From the NCBI RefSeq assembly GCF_033807715.1, contig NC_084587.1:29019017-29083016 (forward strand): DNA of 64,000 nucleotides, written 5' to 3'. Each line of letters begins with the position of its first letter. The stretch's first letter is position 1. Below are positions 13,001-23,722 of the stretch, in pieces. The notes below the pieces were generated by a model. That model was not told the DNA's origin. It did no database searches and was given only the letters and a program-made list of their open reading frames with translations. A program made the position numbers and the translations under genes. The DNA comes from Cololabis saira (lineage: Eukaryota > Chordata > Actinopteri > Beloniformes > Belonidae).

Positions 13001-16000
13001 AGAGGCTCTGCAGATTAGTGCACTTGCATTGACTGCAGCAGTACAAGTCATTGTCACTCAGGTATTTTTGCTGTCCATTTATGGGTTAATGTGAATTTGA
13101 AATTTGAATATTTGTCTTCTACATTCTTGCCTCAGGTTACCATCAGCATGTTTAGCCTTGTTTCATATAAATACAGAGGGTTTCAGATAACAAGCCCATA
13201 TTTATGGAGTTCAAGGAAATACATTTACTTGTAGATATTTAACATATTCATTCATCAGGTTTCCTGTTGTTTCCTTAGTGGAGCATTAGTGCAAGTTTGC
13301 ATTTGATGTTGCTCTGTACCTGTTTGGCTAGCTTCGTAGCAACCTGATGCACTTCCTGCCGGGCAGCCATAGAGTGAGCGCACCACGGAGCATAGAAGAA
13401 AATAAGAGACACCTCGGCCATGCTCCTGAGACGCTCTACCTGGAGGGGAAATTATGACATCTTGATTTTTATAGACTTATGTATGGCCTTGAATTTGCAC
13501 CAATAAGGAACTGACGCTTATAAATATATTTCCCTTAGAAAGCACGGGACTGGCAGCTCTAGAAATACGAAGACAATGGGAATCAAAACTTAATGAACTT
13601 TAGTCAGTATTTTCAAATATTCTGAATCGGATCTCACCTGATCTAGTTGACCCAAGTAGAGATCCACTATTGGTGCATCAGCAGAGAAGAACCGCACAGG
13701 AGGCTGAGCTGCTGCCACCACATCCTTAGCACGGCTGCAGACAGAAATAGAGGAGTTTAACAAATGACAGACTAGACAAGATATACGATTTAGCCATGGC
13801 AGATGTTCTTGCTAGACCAGTTGAAACAGAGTCTCTGACAGTTTTTGCAATCTTTATTCATTGCGACATAAAGACACATGAGAAAGAAAGCACATCCTCT
13901 CTCAGATCTGACATCTGATGTATTGGGACAAAGTAATGAATAAAAATTGAGAAAATGATGGTACCTAACGGGGATAAATAAATTCCCAGAGTTAAATATT
14001 ACCACAACATATTACACAATGGAATTTATGTTAAAGGCTGAGCCAAAATCCATAGTGAGAGGAAAAAAAAGTATAAACTACACCTCTACTACACCTTTAC
14101 AACAACCTCATTAAGTACATCATTACTGCTTCCAGAGGAATTAAGCAGCAGTACCAGGTGTCGCTGATCTGTATTGTAAGGAAAAAAGAAATCAGCAAGG
14201 ATTTTAGAGAAGCAATTATTGCTGGTCATCAGCCTGAGAAGGGGTATGACCCCCATATCAATACAATATGGCGTATTCATATATCATCCAACATCCATAA
14301 CATCCAAGCCAGTTCCCAATCTTTCCAGAAGTGGACATCCCAGCAAGTTCATTGCAATCATGTCATATCATGTGATGCTCAAAGGAAATAAAGAGAAAGA
14401 AATTGCCAAAGTGCACCTTCTCAGACTATTAAGACCTGTTTTGCAAGTTAAAATAAAAAGTGCATGATAATACAATAAGAAAACAACAAAGAAAATATTG
14501 TTTGTTTGGAAGAGTTGCCTTGAAAAAGCATCTTCTTTCAAACTATCAATTAACAAAACCAATAAATGAGATGTCTGTGCAGCTCAGGTTTACAAACTTG
14601 AATCTGAACAGACCACAAGATTCAAACCACAAGATTTGTGGAATGTCCATTTTACAGATGCGACCAAAGTGAGTATATCTGGCGATAATGCATAGCACCA
14701 TTAAATGTAATACTGTATAAACATCTCATAACAACAGTTGAGGAGTTATTATTTTGGGCTTGTTTTTTTTGCTGTGAACTCCAGTGCCAAGTATTCAGGT
14801 TAAATGTTAGGGTGTCTGTCTTACAGCTAAAGCTTGGCTGGAGCCTAATCCTGCAACAGGACAGCTCCCACGCACACCAGAAAATCTAGAAACACAATAG
14901 CTGGAAAACAAAGGAGTCACGGTTGCAGTGACCTGGGCAAATACCGGACTCCATTAAAATGCTGTGGTGGGAACTGTAACTGCCCACATGTCAGTTTAAT
15001 ATATTCTCATTTATTTATTTATTTTTTGGTTCCTACCTGCCCATTATTGTGGCGGACGCATTGTTTGCATTTTGTTTTTGCACAGTACCACTTTAGCAAA
15101 ACCATCTGCAAGGGAGAAAGCACCATTGACCGGGAATAAACCCTGTTTTTAAACGAGCTCCTGTCTCATGCTTTACTACCGGGAGGAGCTACAGGAACTT
15201 TGCATGTCTAGTGAGAAGAACACAACCAGTTTAGCGAGAACAACAGTGGAGGCCATCCAGCACATCGTTCTTCTTGTCTAGAAGAGGCGTAGCTTTATTC
15301 AACAAGACACTTCAGAATCATGTCACAAGAGAAGAGGTCCTTTGTTAACAAATAAACTAAACACAGTGCTTCTAGCTCTACCTAAAGTGTACCCTACCAC
15401 TGGTTTTGGTACCCCAGCAGAAGGGTGCGAGCACAGTATGGTGCACGCACTTGTGTACAGTTTTCAATATATGATCATGGAAGTTATTGCACACTGTACT
15501 GCATCAAACTGTACTGTAGCCCTACAGTGACTCGCTCCACCATTGTTCATGTGCGACATAGTGATATAAAGCAATAGATAGGTATCCTAAGTAGGGGTGG
15601 GCAAAAATATCGATATGGCAATATATCGTGATACTTTTCCAGCCAATTCAATATCGATATTCAAAATTTGAATATCGATTTTTTTTTAAATATTTTTTAT
15701 CCCCGATTTTTTTCCCATTCTATCACCCAGTGCTCCTACCTAAGTGACAGTCCTGGGCATTGCCACTCTCTACCAACCCTGGGAGGGCCCTGCACTGAGC
15801 TCCGGTTTTATTTCACGTTTTATTTCATTTTATCATTTATTTTTTATATAACACAATTGCCTGTCCTTAAAAAATGAAAAATAATGGACAGAGGTTTATT
15901 TATTTATGGATTTATATCTATACTGACTGATCACTGTGCCTGTCCTTGGTTTTAGTACCCATCTTTCTTGTGTTTATTATCATTTGCCACATAATTAAAG

Positions 16001-18002
16001 CAACCTCATACTAAATGTAATGTTAATTTCATATGATGTAAATAATATGAAAAACATATACAAATATGTTGTAACTTTAGCTTGTATAGTTATAATAAAA
16101 CATTGTTTTGACTCAGTTTGTCCCATGAATTGTCACTATAATCTGATGAACGTGCAACTCGGATTTTAAGATCCATCACTATCATCTGATGTACATATAT
16201 ACAACTTGGATTTTAAGATGTGTAATGCATTTTTAAATTTTTCGGTGAACTATGTAGAATATAATAATCGGGATATCGCATAATGGGGATATCGCAATGT
16301 GTATCGTATCGTGGCTCAAGTATCGTGATGCGTATCGTATCGTGAGGTCCTTCCCAATACCCACCCCTAATCCTAAGAGATGGCACGATGGGAGTCCAAA
16401 GGAACAGGAACCGGAGATCATAATAAGTAATTCCTTTAAGTGAAACTGAAAACTCTTATTAGTCTTTTAGTGAGTCACATAAAATCAAATCAAAAGTGTA
16501 CGCTGCATCTGGATAAAAGACAGTATTGATAATGAATTGTTATTTGGAATCTGCAGATCATTTTAGCTGATGTAGGGGGAAAGGAATATCTGTCCATGCT
16601 TTTTGAAGAGCTGTGTGAAAGGAATCACTGCGTAAGGGCTTTTTTTTTTATTCTGTTCACTAAATGAATCAGGGCTAAGCAAAAATCTCACCACATTCTG
16701 GAATTGTTAAAACAGAAACTACAAAAATCAATGACGATATGAAAAGCACAGTACGCTTGAGTTGTTAGAGAGTTGTTTCAGTCTTTCTCACAGCAATATC
16801 TACAGCTGGGCTTACAGGAACAGGTTGTAAAACTCCCTGATAACAAAAAAAAAAAAAAAAAACAATCTGAAGCAATGAGCATTTTTTAGGGTTAAAACTG
16901 TATATAAAATGAATAAATAACCAATTTTACAAAATGCCAAAATACCTCTTTGTTCAATAAATTGTATATTGATACTGCAACTTTTCCCTAATTGAATTCT
17001 TTCATGCCAGTTTAAACATTTTTGAGGGGGTTTCATGTTTCAGTCTGATCAGATGTTTACAGCATTTACAGATCAAAATCTAATACCATTGCCAAACTTT
17101 CTAATTTTCTCTTAAACAGCCTATCCCATCGATGAAAGGGGGTGAGATAAGCATTTATGATTATCAAATTATTGAAATCAAATAGCTTATTTTGTCTGAA
17201 CGACCTTCTGGAATTACTTACCAGTTACTACAAAAAGCAGCAGAATTACTTCAGGCTTTACTACTACTACTACTACTACTACTACTGTCATTTAGCAGAC
17301 GCTTTTATCCAAAGCGACTTACATCTGAGAGAACAACACAAGCACAAATCACATAGGAGGTCGAGCTGGATAAGTTCTGGTCAGACTGCTGAGAGTCCAG
17401 TTGGACACATGTGCTGTCATGGTAGTGCTAGAATATATATACCGTATTTTCTGGACTATAAGCCGCTACTTTTTTCCTAGGTTTTGAACCATGCGGCTTA
17501 TACAAAGGTGCAGCTTTTCTGTGGGTTTTTCTTCCACCACTCGGGGCGCTCTAACCGGAATTAGAATAAAAACTAAGACAAAATAAATGCAAAGAAGAAT
17601 ACGCTACTTCTTCTTTAGCAGATAGAAGTAGGTAGAAGCAGATTTCAAACAGATAAATAGATAAATAAATACCGGTTATTTTCTCTTGGTTCAGTCCAGT
17701 TTTAATCAGCAAAGTTGCTGCCGTGTTAAAAGACACTGTTAGGAAAGGATCTATTTAGGTACAAACATCATTTACAGTTCAAAATCCTTCTGTACATGTA
17801 GTAAATATCTAATCTAACAACATAAATATCTGCGGCTTGCATATCTTTTTTTTTTAAATAAAAGTGGGTGCGGCTTATATACAGGTGCGGCTTGTATATC
17901 TTTTTTTTATTGATTTTTTAAAAATAGAGCGGGTGCGGCTTATATACAGGTGCAGCTTATAGTCCATAAAATACGGTATATATATATATATTTATTTTTT
18001 TC

Positions 18003-18045
<43 letters not shown>

Positions 18046-20396
18046 TTTAATATATATATATATTATATATTTATAATATATATGAAGGGGTTGGGTAACT
18101 TCATGAGTATGTATGTGTGTGTGGGATTATGTGTGTAAATAGATATATACATAGATATAGAGCAGATGCAGTTAATAGAGACAGTATAGTGTAAATAAGT
18201 ATATTTATATAAATATTTATATGGGCATGTGTGTACAAATATATAGAAATATTCAACTATGTGTATGTATGTATAGGTATGTGTGCGAGTATAATTACAG
18301 TATATAATATTAATAATACTGTTATTTAGCAGTCTGAGTACAGTGTGTGAGTATCTATAAATACGGGTTAAATGATTAGTGAATGGGGGTAGGATTAAAT
18401 AAGTTTACACTTCTTCCTACTCCTTTTTTGCACATGTAAATTAAGTTATCAAGTGCTAAAGGATGAAATTCTTTGTTTTCTTAAACTTTTCTTGAAGTGT
18501 TGTTTTTACATGTACAAAAATAAAATAAAATAAAATATTTAAAAAAATGATAAGCAGGTTTGGTCACCTTGAGTGGTGCTGATATCTGGTCTTGCCCATG
18601 GACTATAGCAGGGGTCTCCAACCCTGGTCCTGGATCCACCTATCCAGCATGTTTTAGGTGTCTCCCTGCATGAACACACCTGATTCTAATCAATGGTCGT
18701 TATTAACTTGTCATCAAGGTCCGGACAGTTCTGTTGCTGACACAGCTCCTTGTATCATGGTGTGCTGAAGCAGGGAAAGATCTAAAACATGCTGGATATG
18801 TGCTCTCCAGGACCAGGGTTGGAGACCCCTGGACTATAGCCTGCGGACACTGAATAGTGACTGAATGACAGCAAACACCATTTACCTCTTAAGGCTGATT
18901 TATGGTTCCGCGTTACACCAACGCAGAGCCTACGGCGTAGAGTACGTTTTGTTGTTTTGTTTTCTTAAACTTCTCTTGAAGTGTTGTTTTTTTACATGTA
19001 CAAAAATAAAATAAATCGTACCCTACTACGGCGTAAGACCGCGGTTGAATTGGTTTGATATTGGATTTCAACACCCATAAAACTTGTGATACATACGTAC
19101 CACTGATTTTGGTCAAACCACTTGTGATGTGTTCATGGTCATCTACACTATATATCACAAAACAGTAATTATTAAAAAAAAAAATCATATATATGGGCTG
19201 ATCACAAGTGGTTTGAAAACAATTGGTGGTATGTATCACAAGTTTTATGGGTGTTGAATTCATTAAACCTCATCAAATCAGCCCATGATATGATTTTATA
19301 ATAATTACTCTCTTGTGATATATAGTGTAGATGACCATGAACACATCACAAGCAATATGACCAAAATCAGTGTTATGTATCACAAGTTTTATGGGTGTTG
19401 AATTCAGAAAAAACACATTAAATCAGCCCATATATATGATTTTTAAATCAGCCCATATATATGATTTTTTAATCATTACTGTTTTGTGATATATAGTCTA
19501 GAATAGATGACCATGAACACATCACAAGTGGTTTGACCAAAATCAGTTGTATGTATCACAAGTTTTATGGGTGTTGAATTCATTAAACCACATTAAATCA
19601 GCCCATATATATGATTTTTTAATAATTACTATTTTACTACTATATTATTATTATTGTGATGTGTTCATGGTCATCTAGACTATATATCACAAAACAGTAA
19701 TTATTAAAAAAATCATATATATGGGCTGATTTAAAAATCATATATATGGGCTGGTTTAATGTGGTTTAATGAATTCAACACCCATAAAACTTGTGATACA
19801 TACCACTGATTTTGGTCATATTGCTTGTGATGTGTTCATGGTCATCTGGACTATATATCACAAGAGAGTAATTATTAGAAAATCATATTATGGGCTGATT
19901 TGATGAGGTTTAATGAATTCAACACCCATAAAACTTGTGATACATAACACCAATTGTTTTCAAACCACTTGTGATCAGCCCATATATATGATTTTATAAT
20001 AATTACTCTCTTGTGATATATAGTGTAGATGACCATGAACACATCACAAGCAATATGACCAAAATCAGTGGTATGTATTACAAGTTTTATGGGTGTTGAA
20101 ATCCAATATCCAATATCAAACCAATTCAACCGCGGTCGGCGTAAGCTCTGCGTCGATTTAACGCAGAACCATAATTCAGGCTTGAGTGAAACAAACAAAA
20201 GGGTCTAGTCTGATTTACAGTGTGAGTCTGTGGACAGATACCACCAGCTCGTGTGTCCGTGTGTGTCTCACCCGCATGTGAGCCTGAGCGCCAGCAGCAG
20301 CAGCACGCCCAGCCCCAGCGCCCCGCACAGCAGCTCGGGTCTGCGGGCCATCACGAGCAGCACCTGCCGGAGACTCCGCCGCGCCCGGCGCAGCAT
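6337..20396 (-). CDS. TXNDC11: Thioredoxin domain-containing protein 11 (whole gene span)
   Basis: Thirteen coding exons join in frame to 2571 bases (856 residues plus TGA): 20272-20396, 13638-13734, 13320-13439, 12778-12875, 11958-12087, 11627-11720, 11271-11383, 10970-11173, 9331-10027, 8950-9137, 7850-7962, 7617-7697 and 6337-6847. All introns are GT-AG and all phases agree. The order is: N-terminal membrane anchor (residues about 22-39), a first thioredoxin fold with PWCAHS at about 92-97, a middle region, a second thioredoxin fold with WCGFC (Cys 633 and 636), and a C-terminal coiled coil (about 733-832). TXNDC11 is an ER membrane protein known to bind dual oxidases and the mannosidase EDEM partners and to take part in disulfide handling during folding and ERAD. 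The protein is somewhat shorter than the human one, mainly at the N terminus and C terminus. The start is the first in-frame ATG; a second ATG lies at 20351. Confidence 0.93.
7014..7090. repeat. (TG)n microsatellite in TXNDC11 intron 12
   Basis: An uninterrupted TG run of about 38 units. The rest of this 769-bp intron (6848-7616) shows nothing else recognisable. Confidence 0.99.
7617..7697 (-). CDS. TXNDC11: TXNDC11 exon 12
   Basis: Encodes [20 protein letters not shown] and then LLFPKY, the strand-turn part of the second thioredoxin fold with its cis-Pro segment (HVPSI). GTGAGG donor; phases 2 to 2. Confidence 0.93.
7850..7962 (-). CDS. TXNDC11: TXNDC11 exon 11, active-site exon of second Trx fold
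   Basis: Encodes [20 protein letters not shown] and onward. The CGFC motif keeps both redox cysteines, so this domain can form a dithiol/disulfide pair. Acceptor TCTTTTAG; donor GTACGG. Confidence 0.94.
8106..8732. mobile_element. hAT-like MITE with 8-bp duplication (intron 10 of TXNDC11)
   Basis: Ends are TAGGGCTGGGCGATATGGAC and its near complement ending ATATCGCCCAGCCCTA. The duplication GTTTCCGT is exact (8098-8105 and 8733-8740). A close relative of similar length is at 51288-51882. The element has no transposase. The remaining parts of the intron (7963-8949) are unremarkable. Confidence 0.92.
8950..9137 (-). CDS. TXNDC11: TXNDC11 exon 10
   Basis: Encodes [20 protein letters not shown], an acidic spacer, and [19 protein letters not shown]. 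The last part is the N-terminal strand of the second thioredoxin fold. Its first codon is shared with exon 9 (phase 1). Confidence 0.92.
9331..10027 (-). CDS. TXNDC11: TXNDC11 exon 9, large middle exon
   Basis: A 697-base exon opening [13 protein letters not shown] and including [20 protein letters not shown] and [13 protein letters not shown]. It carries many cysteines and a conserved TGLRC(Q/R)TN-type block, typical of the non-catalytic middle of TXNDC11. The donor is GTAAGA. Confidence 0.92.
10028..10969. other. TXNDC11 intron 8, no feature seen
   Basis: AT-rich intronic DNA with no recognisable repeat ends or coding signal. Confidence 0.6.
10970..11173 (-). CDS. TXNDC11: TXNDC11 exon 8
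   Basis: Encodes [20 protein letters not shown] and then a segment with [20 protein letters not shown]. This is the start of the inner, non-catalytic thioredoxin-like region. I ended it at CAG-CAG before GTGATGG because reading on meets a stop after six codons and exon 9 joins in phase 0. Confidence 0.9.
11271..11383 (-). CDS. TXNDC11: TXNDC11 exon 7
   Basis: Encodes [20 protein letters not shown] and ends in [10 protein letters not shown]. The 27-residue or so insert seen in the longer human isoform before this point is not present, matching a shorter isoform. Confidence 0.91.
11627..11720 (-). CDS. TXNDC11: TXNDC11 exon 6
   Basis: Encodes [20 protein letters not shown] and then [11 protein letters not shown]. 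The SPQPPGY block is strongly conserved in the family. GTAAGA donor, phase 0 to 1. Confidence 0.92.
11958..12087 (-). CDS. TXNDC11: TXNDC11 exon 5
   Basis: Encodes [20 protein letters not shown] and onward to LEEFLSCHE, the last part of the first thioredoxin fold. TTTTCTGCAG acceptor. The following intron (12088-12777) shows no recognisable feature. Confidence 0.93.
12778..12875 (-). CDS. TXNDC11: TXNDC11 exon 4
   Basis: Encodes [20 protein letters not shown] and then [13 protein letters not shown]. The NCWW..GKC block and the PVI turn are signature positions of TXNDC11. The intron 12876-13319 has nothing notable. Confidence 0.94.
13320..13439 (-). CDS. TXNDC11: TXNDC11 exon 3, first Trx motif
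   Basis: Encodes [20 protein letters not shown] followed by [12 protein letters not shown]. The site is CAHS, not CxxC, so only one redox cysteine remains; human TXNDC11 also has a CxxS form here. Confidence 0.94.
13638..13734 (-). CDS. TXNDC11: TXNDC11 exon 2
   Basis: Encodes [20 protein letters not shown] and [12 protein letters not shown], the lumenal stem after the membrane anchor. CTGCAG acceptor and GTGAGA donor. Confidence 0.92.
14100..15180. mobile_element. Decayed DNA-transposon remnant in TXNDC11 intron 1
   Basis: Frames broken by stops hold phrases such as [14 protein letters not shown] (plus strand, about 14208-14250) and, further on, a CTCCATTAAAATGCTGTGGT block. Both resemble the start and end of a long-dead Tc1/mariner-type transposase. 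Boundaries are uncertain. Confidence 0.35.
15592..16369. mobile_element. hAT-like MITE with 8-bp duplication (TXNDC11 intron 1)
   Basis: Ends are TAGGGGTGGGCAAAAATATC and a complement ending CCCAATACCCACCCCTA. The duplication ATCCTAAG is exact (15584-15591 and 16370-16377). The interior holds many ATATCG motifs and no transposase. Confidence 0.9.
16378..17260. other. Intronic stretch without recognised features
   Basis: Part of TXNDC11 intron 1. AT-rich with homopolymers; no coding or repeat ends recognised. A short CTA/TAC repeat begins at about 17261. Confidence 0.5.
17261..17400. repeat. (TAC)n followed by a common fish repeat end
   Basis: About nine TAC units, then CATTTAGCAGACGCTTTTAT and CCAAAGCGACTTACA. 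This block is a widespread 3'-end core of teleost retroposons. Confidence 0.6.
17441..17977. mobile_element. MITE with ACCGTATTTTCTGGAC ends
   Basis: The left end ACCGTATTTTCTGGACTATA has its near complement CTTATAGTCCATAAAATACG at the right. Internal GCGGCTTATA blocks recur several times. It is flanked by TA-rich DNA so no target duplication can be fixed. Confidence 0.8.
17978..18600. repeat. TA-rich low-complexity DNA
   Basis: Runs of TA and related simple sequence from 17978 to about 18080, then AT-rich DNA with TATGTGTG-like variants. No gene seen. Confidence 0.7.
18609..18831. mobile_element. 223-bp hAT-like MITE with 8-bp duplication
   Basis: Ends CAGGGGTCTCCAACCCTGGT and its complement; duplication GACTATAG exact at 18601-18608 and 18832-18839. 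The arms share the TGTTTTAG..TCTCCCTGCA block with the element beginning at 63865 and with 3511-4253. Confidence 0.93.
18891..20183. mobile_element. 1.3-kb element with internal palindromic array
   Basis: The ends AAGGCTGATTTATGGTTCCG and a complement ending CCATAATTCAGGCTT match the MITE family at 3122. Inside, units built from TATATATGGGCTGATT, ATGACCATGAACACATCACA and CACAAGTTTTATGGGTGTTG occur many times in both orientations, giving large potential hairpins. The element fills the 5' side of TXNDC11 intron 1. No transposase is present. Confidence 0.8.
20272..20396 (-). CDS. TXNDC11: TXNDC11 exon 1 with membrane anchor
   Basis: Opens [20 protein letters not shown] and continues with [19 protein letters not shown], one hydrophobic helix preceded by many arginines. 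This fits a type II anchor or signal anchor. The exon ends in CGG before GTGAGAC. The open frame runs upstream of the ATG without a stop but offers no earlier ATG; the start is therefore 20396, with 20351 as an alternative. Confidence 0.85.
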
Positions 20397-20900
20397 TACC
20401 GCTCCTCCTCCCCGGCCGCCCCGCTCATCTAGACGCCCCCGGGCCGCGGCTCCGCGCGTCCATTTGCTTAACTTAGGGGAGGAGGGAGACTCGTTGGACT
20501 GGGGCGCAGACGGCCTGGATTGGACATGAGTGCAGTTTGTCTGCAAGGTGTTCAAACGGTTCAAACACACTCAGGACCAACCTTTCTTCCCCACGTAGAC
20601 TTCTCACTTCCGCAACCACGAGCAGCCAAGCAGGGGGAGGTCGTAATGCGCTCCGGCACATTAAAAACACTTTGGAATATACTTTTTTATCCACAGAAAG
20701 CTACACTTGTGGCAATAATACACCATAGATGTGTGTATTATTATGATATTTACATTTTATTTTTCAGTTTAAGCTTACGTGTTTCTTTTTTGAGTAGGCT
20801 CCTTTACGGCAGTGCCTACGTTGTTATGGTTACCGCCGTTGCGGCAACGATCATGTTTAAACACTAGAGGGCGATCGTTTTCAAATACACCAAATAACTG
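20397..20900 (-). promoter_or_regulatory. Likely TXNDC11 promoter and 5' UTR (CpG-rich)
   Basis: The DNA around exon 1 (about 20280-20660) is rich in CG dinucleotides, unlike its AT-rich surroundings, as expected of a CpG-island promoter. Two RFX-like palindromes lie further up (20820-20848). No transcription start can be read. Confidence 0.5.
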
Positions 20901-21034
20901 CACTATGAAAGGTTTAATGATCAGATAGACATGTGACTTTATTAATCCCTTGGGAGGTTCCCTCGGGGAATATTACATGTACATATATATATGTATATAT
21001 GTCTATGTTAATAATGGTACAAATCATATTATAA

Positions 21035-21077
<43 letters not shown>

Positions 21078-21200
21078 GTTGTTGTTATTATATATTATAA
21101 CATATATTATATAATATATTTATATATATTTAAATATATATGATATTTAAATAAATATATAATATAAATTATATATTTAATATATTAATATATACATACA

Positions 21201-21271
<71 letters not shown>

Positions 21272-21278
21272 TATATAT

Positions 21279-21315
<37 letters not shown>

Positions 21316-22496
21316 TATATATAGATATATATTTTATATTCTTATTATATATTCTTATATTCTCACGAGAAGCTTTATATTTGTACAGTAATCATTCTGG
21401 GTATATGACTCAAAATAATTAATGATACAAAATCGATTCATAATTCCCAGTCAAACATATACTAGTTGAGTACGGTAGGTACTTACTGATTAAATTATGT
21501 GTAACATTGTATAATGTGCTATATAAATAAAGTTTGATTTGATTTGAATGTACCGGTAGTAGGCCTACTTTTTTAATTTTAACATTAGTGTGTCACATAA
21601 CCCTATAGTAAATTTTTAAGTTTATGCTTTTGTCCTTTTGTATTTTCTATAATATTTCCTTGAAAGACAACATTGATATAAGGTTGATTTGCAATAATTT
21701 CATTGTCCATACATGTCATACATCCTAAGAAGCAAGATGAGTTACAAGCCTGAAAAAAGATGTAAATCTTGATATGATATAATGTGGCTGTTTTAATCCT
21801 TGCATATTAGTGACTGTACATAGTGCTATATAGCCATGAATAATATTTGCAGATTAAAATACGATTTGTAATGTTTCAGAAACGACTATAATTCACAAAC
21901 CAATATTTAATCTCAAAGCTTGTGGTGTCATCTAGACGTTTCAATTCTGAAGAGTTGCAGGCTACCACTTTCAGACTCATCTACACAGATCAGACCCAGG
22001 ACTGTCTTATTTTTATTTATGTATTTATTTTGTCTAACACAGATTAACTACTTAAAATGTAACGTGTATTGCGCAGGTGTGGTTAAAATGTAGCAAAGAG
22101 ACTTTTCAACATGTATATTATATAAAACTGTCATCTTAAAGGTGATTGCAGTTAATGAGAATATGCTTTTGTTAAAAGTGAGGAGTGAGGAACACAATCT
22201 GGTGTTCAAAATGTAATGCAAGGATACTTTGATGAGTAGACTGGGATTATTTAGGGATTGGATCAGCAATCTTCAGATTGTACATTACCTAACTACCACC
22301 ATGATTGGTGAAATATGGAACAGGCTTTTTTGTTTTCTTTTTATTTTATAAATTAGATTTTAAATTAGTGTTATGTCTTCATATGTATAATATGTACTTG
22401 TATCCTCTTATGAAAATATACATTTCACCGTCAGGAATCATTTAAAAAAAATCCTATCTAGGTGTGAGACTGAAAAACGAGTCTATGCATTTGTTC
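20901..22496. repeat. AT-rich intergenic DNA with microsatellites
   Basis: Includes an (ATT)n run from 21040, a long (TA)n run at about 21201-21312, and retroposon-type 3' ends (TTTATTAATCCCTTGGGAGG near 20940; GCTATATAAATAAAGTTTGA near 21520). No gene seen. Confidence 0.75.
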
Positions 22497-22579
22497 AAAT
22501 CAAATCAAATCAAATCAAACTTTATTTATAAAGCACCTTTCATACAAAAAAAATGTAACACAAAGTGCTTTCCATAAAA
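22497..22579 (-). mobile_element. Older retroposon tail that hosts the BEL insertion
   Basis: A (CAAAT)n run followed by CTTTATTTATAAAGCACCTT and CAAAGTGCTTTCCATAAAAC is a reversed retroposon 3' end. The BEL element is inserted in it, and the host repeat resumes at 30457. Confidence 0.55.
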
Positions 22580-22584
22580 CAAAC

Positions 22585-23142
22585 TGTAGCGAACACACAC
22601 ATAAACATTATTTTCTGTGTGAATTGATTTATTTTACTTTAATATCCATTTATATTTTGATTATTGTGTGCATACTTTGGGGATAATTGGTTAATTAATA
22701 ACTCCATCAGACCACGCCATCACGTGGTCACGTGATGCCTTTTGGTAGAGACGTGAGTTTTTTCATGGTCTGTTGGTGCGTGCAAGCAGTAATTGGAAGA
22801 CAAAGAAGTGAAATACAGAAGAAATGGACTTCTAGCAACTCCTAACATTCTGGTTGGAGGGGCAAACGGTATGGACAATTGAGTGAAATATTCTTCTTTA
22901 TATGTGTATAATTTGTATTTTGAGAGCATTAATATTTTGTGTAATATGTTTCAGTTAAGCAATTCATATATGCGAATATGACAGTTTCACTGATGAATAT
23001 TTGCCACTGTGTATTTTATTTCAGTGTTCACGTTGGTCTTGGGCGTTTACAAGACAGAAAATACTGTAATAAAACGTTTACAACCATCAGTCGGAGCGTT
23101 GCACTTTCATTAACCAGTTGGAAAAAGTTGGGAGCAGCTACA
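22585..23142 (+). repeat. 5' LTR of BEL element
   Basis: 558 bp, TGTAGC..GCTACA ends. An AATAAA at about 23068 lies near the 3' end. A CACGTG-containing inverted motif (CACGTGGTCACGTG, about 22722-22735) lies near the centre-left and could be part of the promoter. Confidence 0.95.
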
Positions 23143-23722
23143 GTGAACACGTGCACCGTGTGCAGCGCAGCCCGAGGCCCGAGAACATGGAGGGATGCCG
23201 CGGTGAATGCAAGCTGTTAACTTCTCGCAAGCCATGATGAGATGGACGGAAGAGAGCAAGAAAGGACTGTCGCAGCTTGAAGATTACAAGTCGGCGGCGG
23301 CTCGAAGTGACGGCTCGTCTAATCAGCTCGCAATCTGCTCGGAACGCTGCGCATGCGTCGGCTGGATTGAGACTGCAGTTCCACAACTCACCACAAGAGA
23401 GCAACAGCGCGCCGTGGTCGTGAGTGGAAACACCAAGCCCTTGGCTTTCAGGTTTTTTCAGTTGATAAGAAACGGACATTATAACTTGTAGATATTAGAA
23501 TTGAAGTGTGAAAGGCCATTGTCTGCATATTTGTGTGAATATTCCTGGCCTGTGTTACTAAGTAATTTGACATTCCTACCTTGGATTTCTTGTTTGGTTT
23601 AAAATGTGTATGCTTGGTATTTGAAATTAATACTGAGGATTACGCGATTTATAGCACAAGTTTTGCTTAAGGTTTAAGATTTTGATTACTACTATTAGTG
23701 TTGTTTCAAAATAATTCAGAAA

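Noticed and set aside
19000..20150. Repeated units considered as a CRISPR array or satellite
   Set aside because: Units occur in both orientations with irregular spacing in a vertebrate intron, inside MITE ends.
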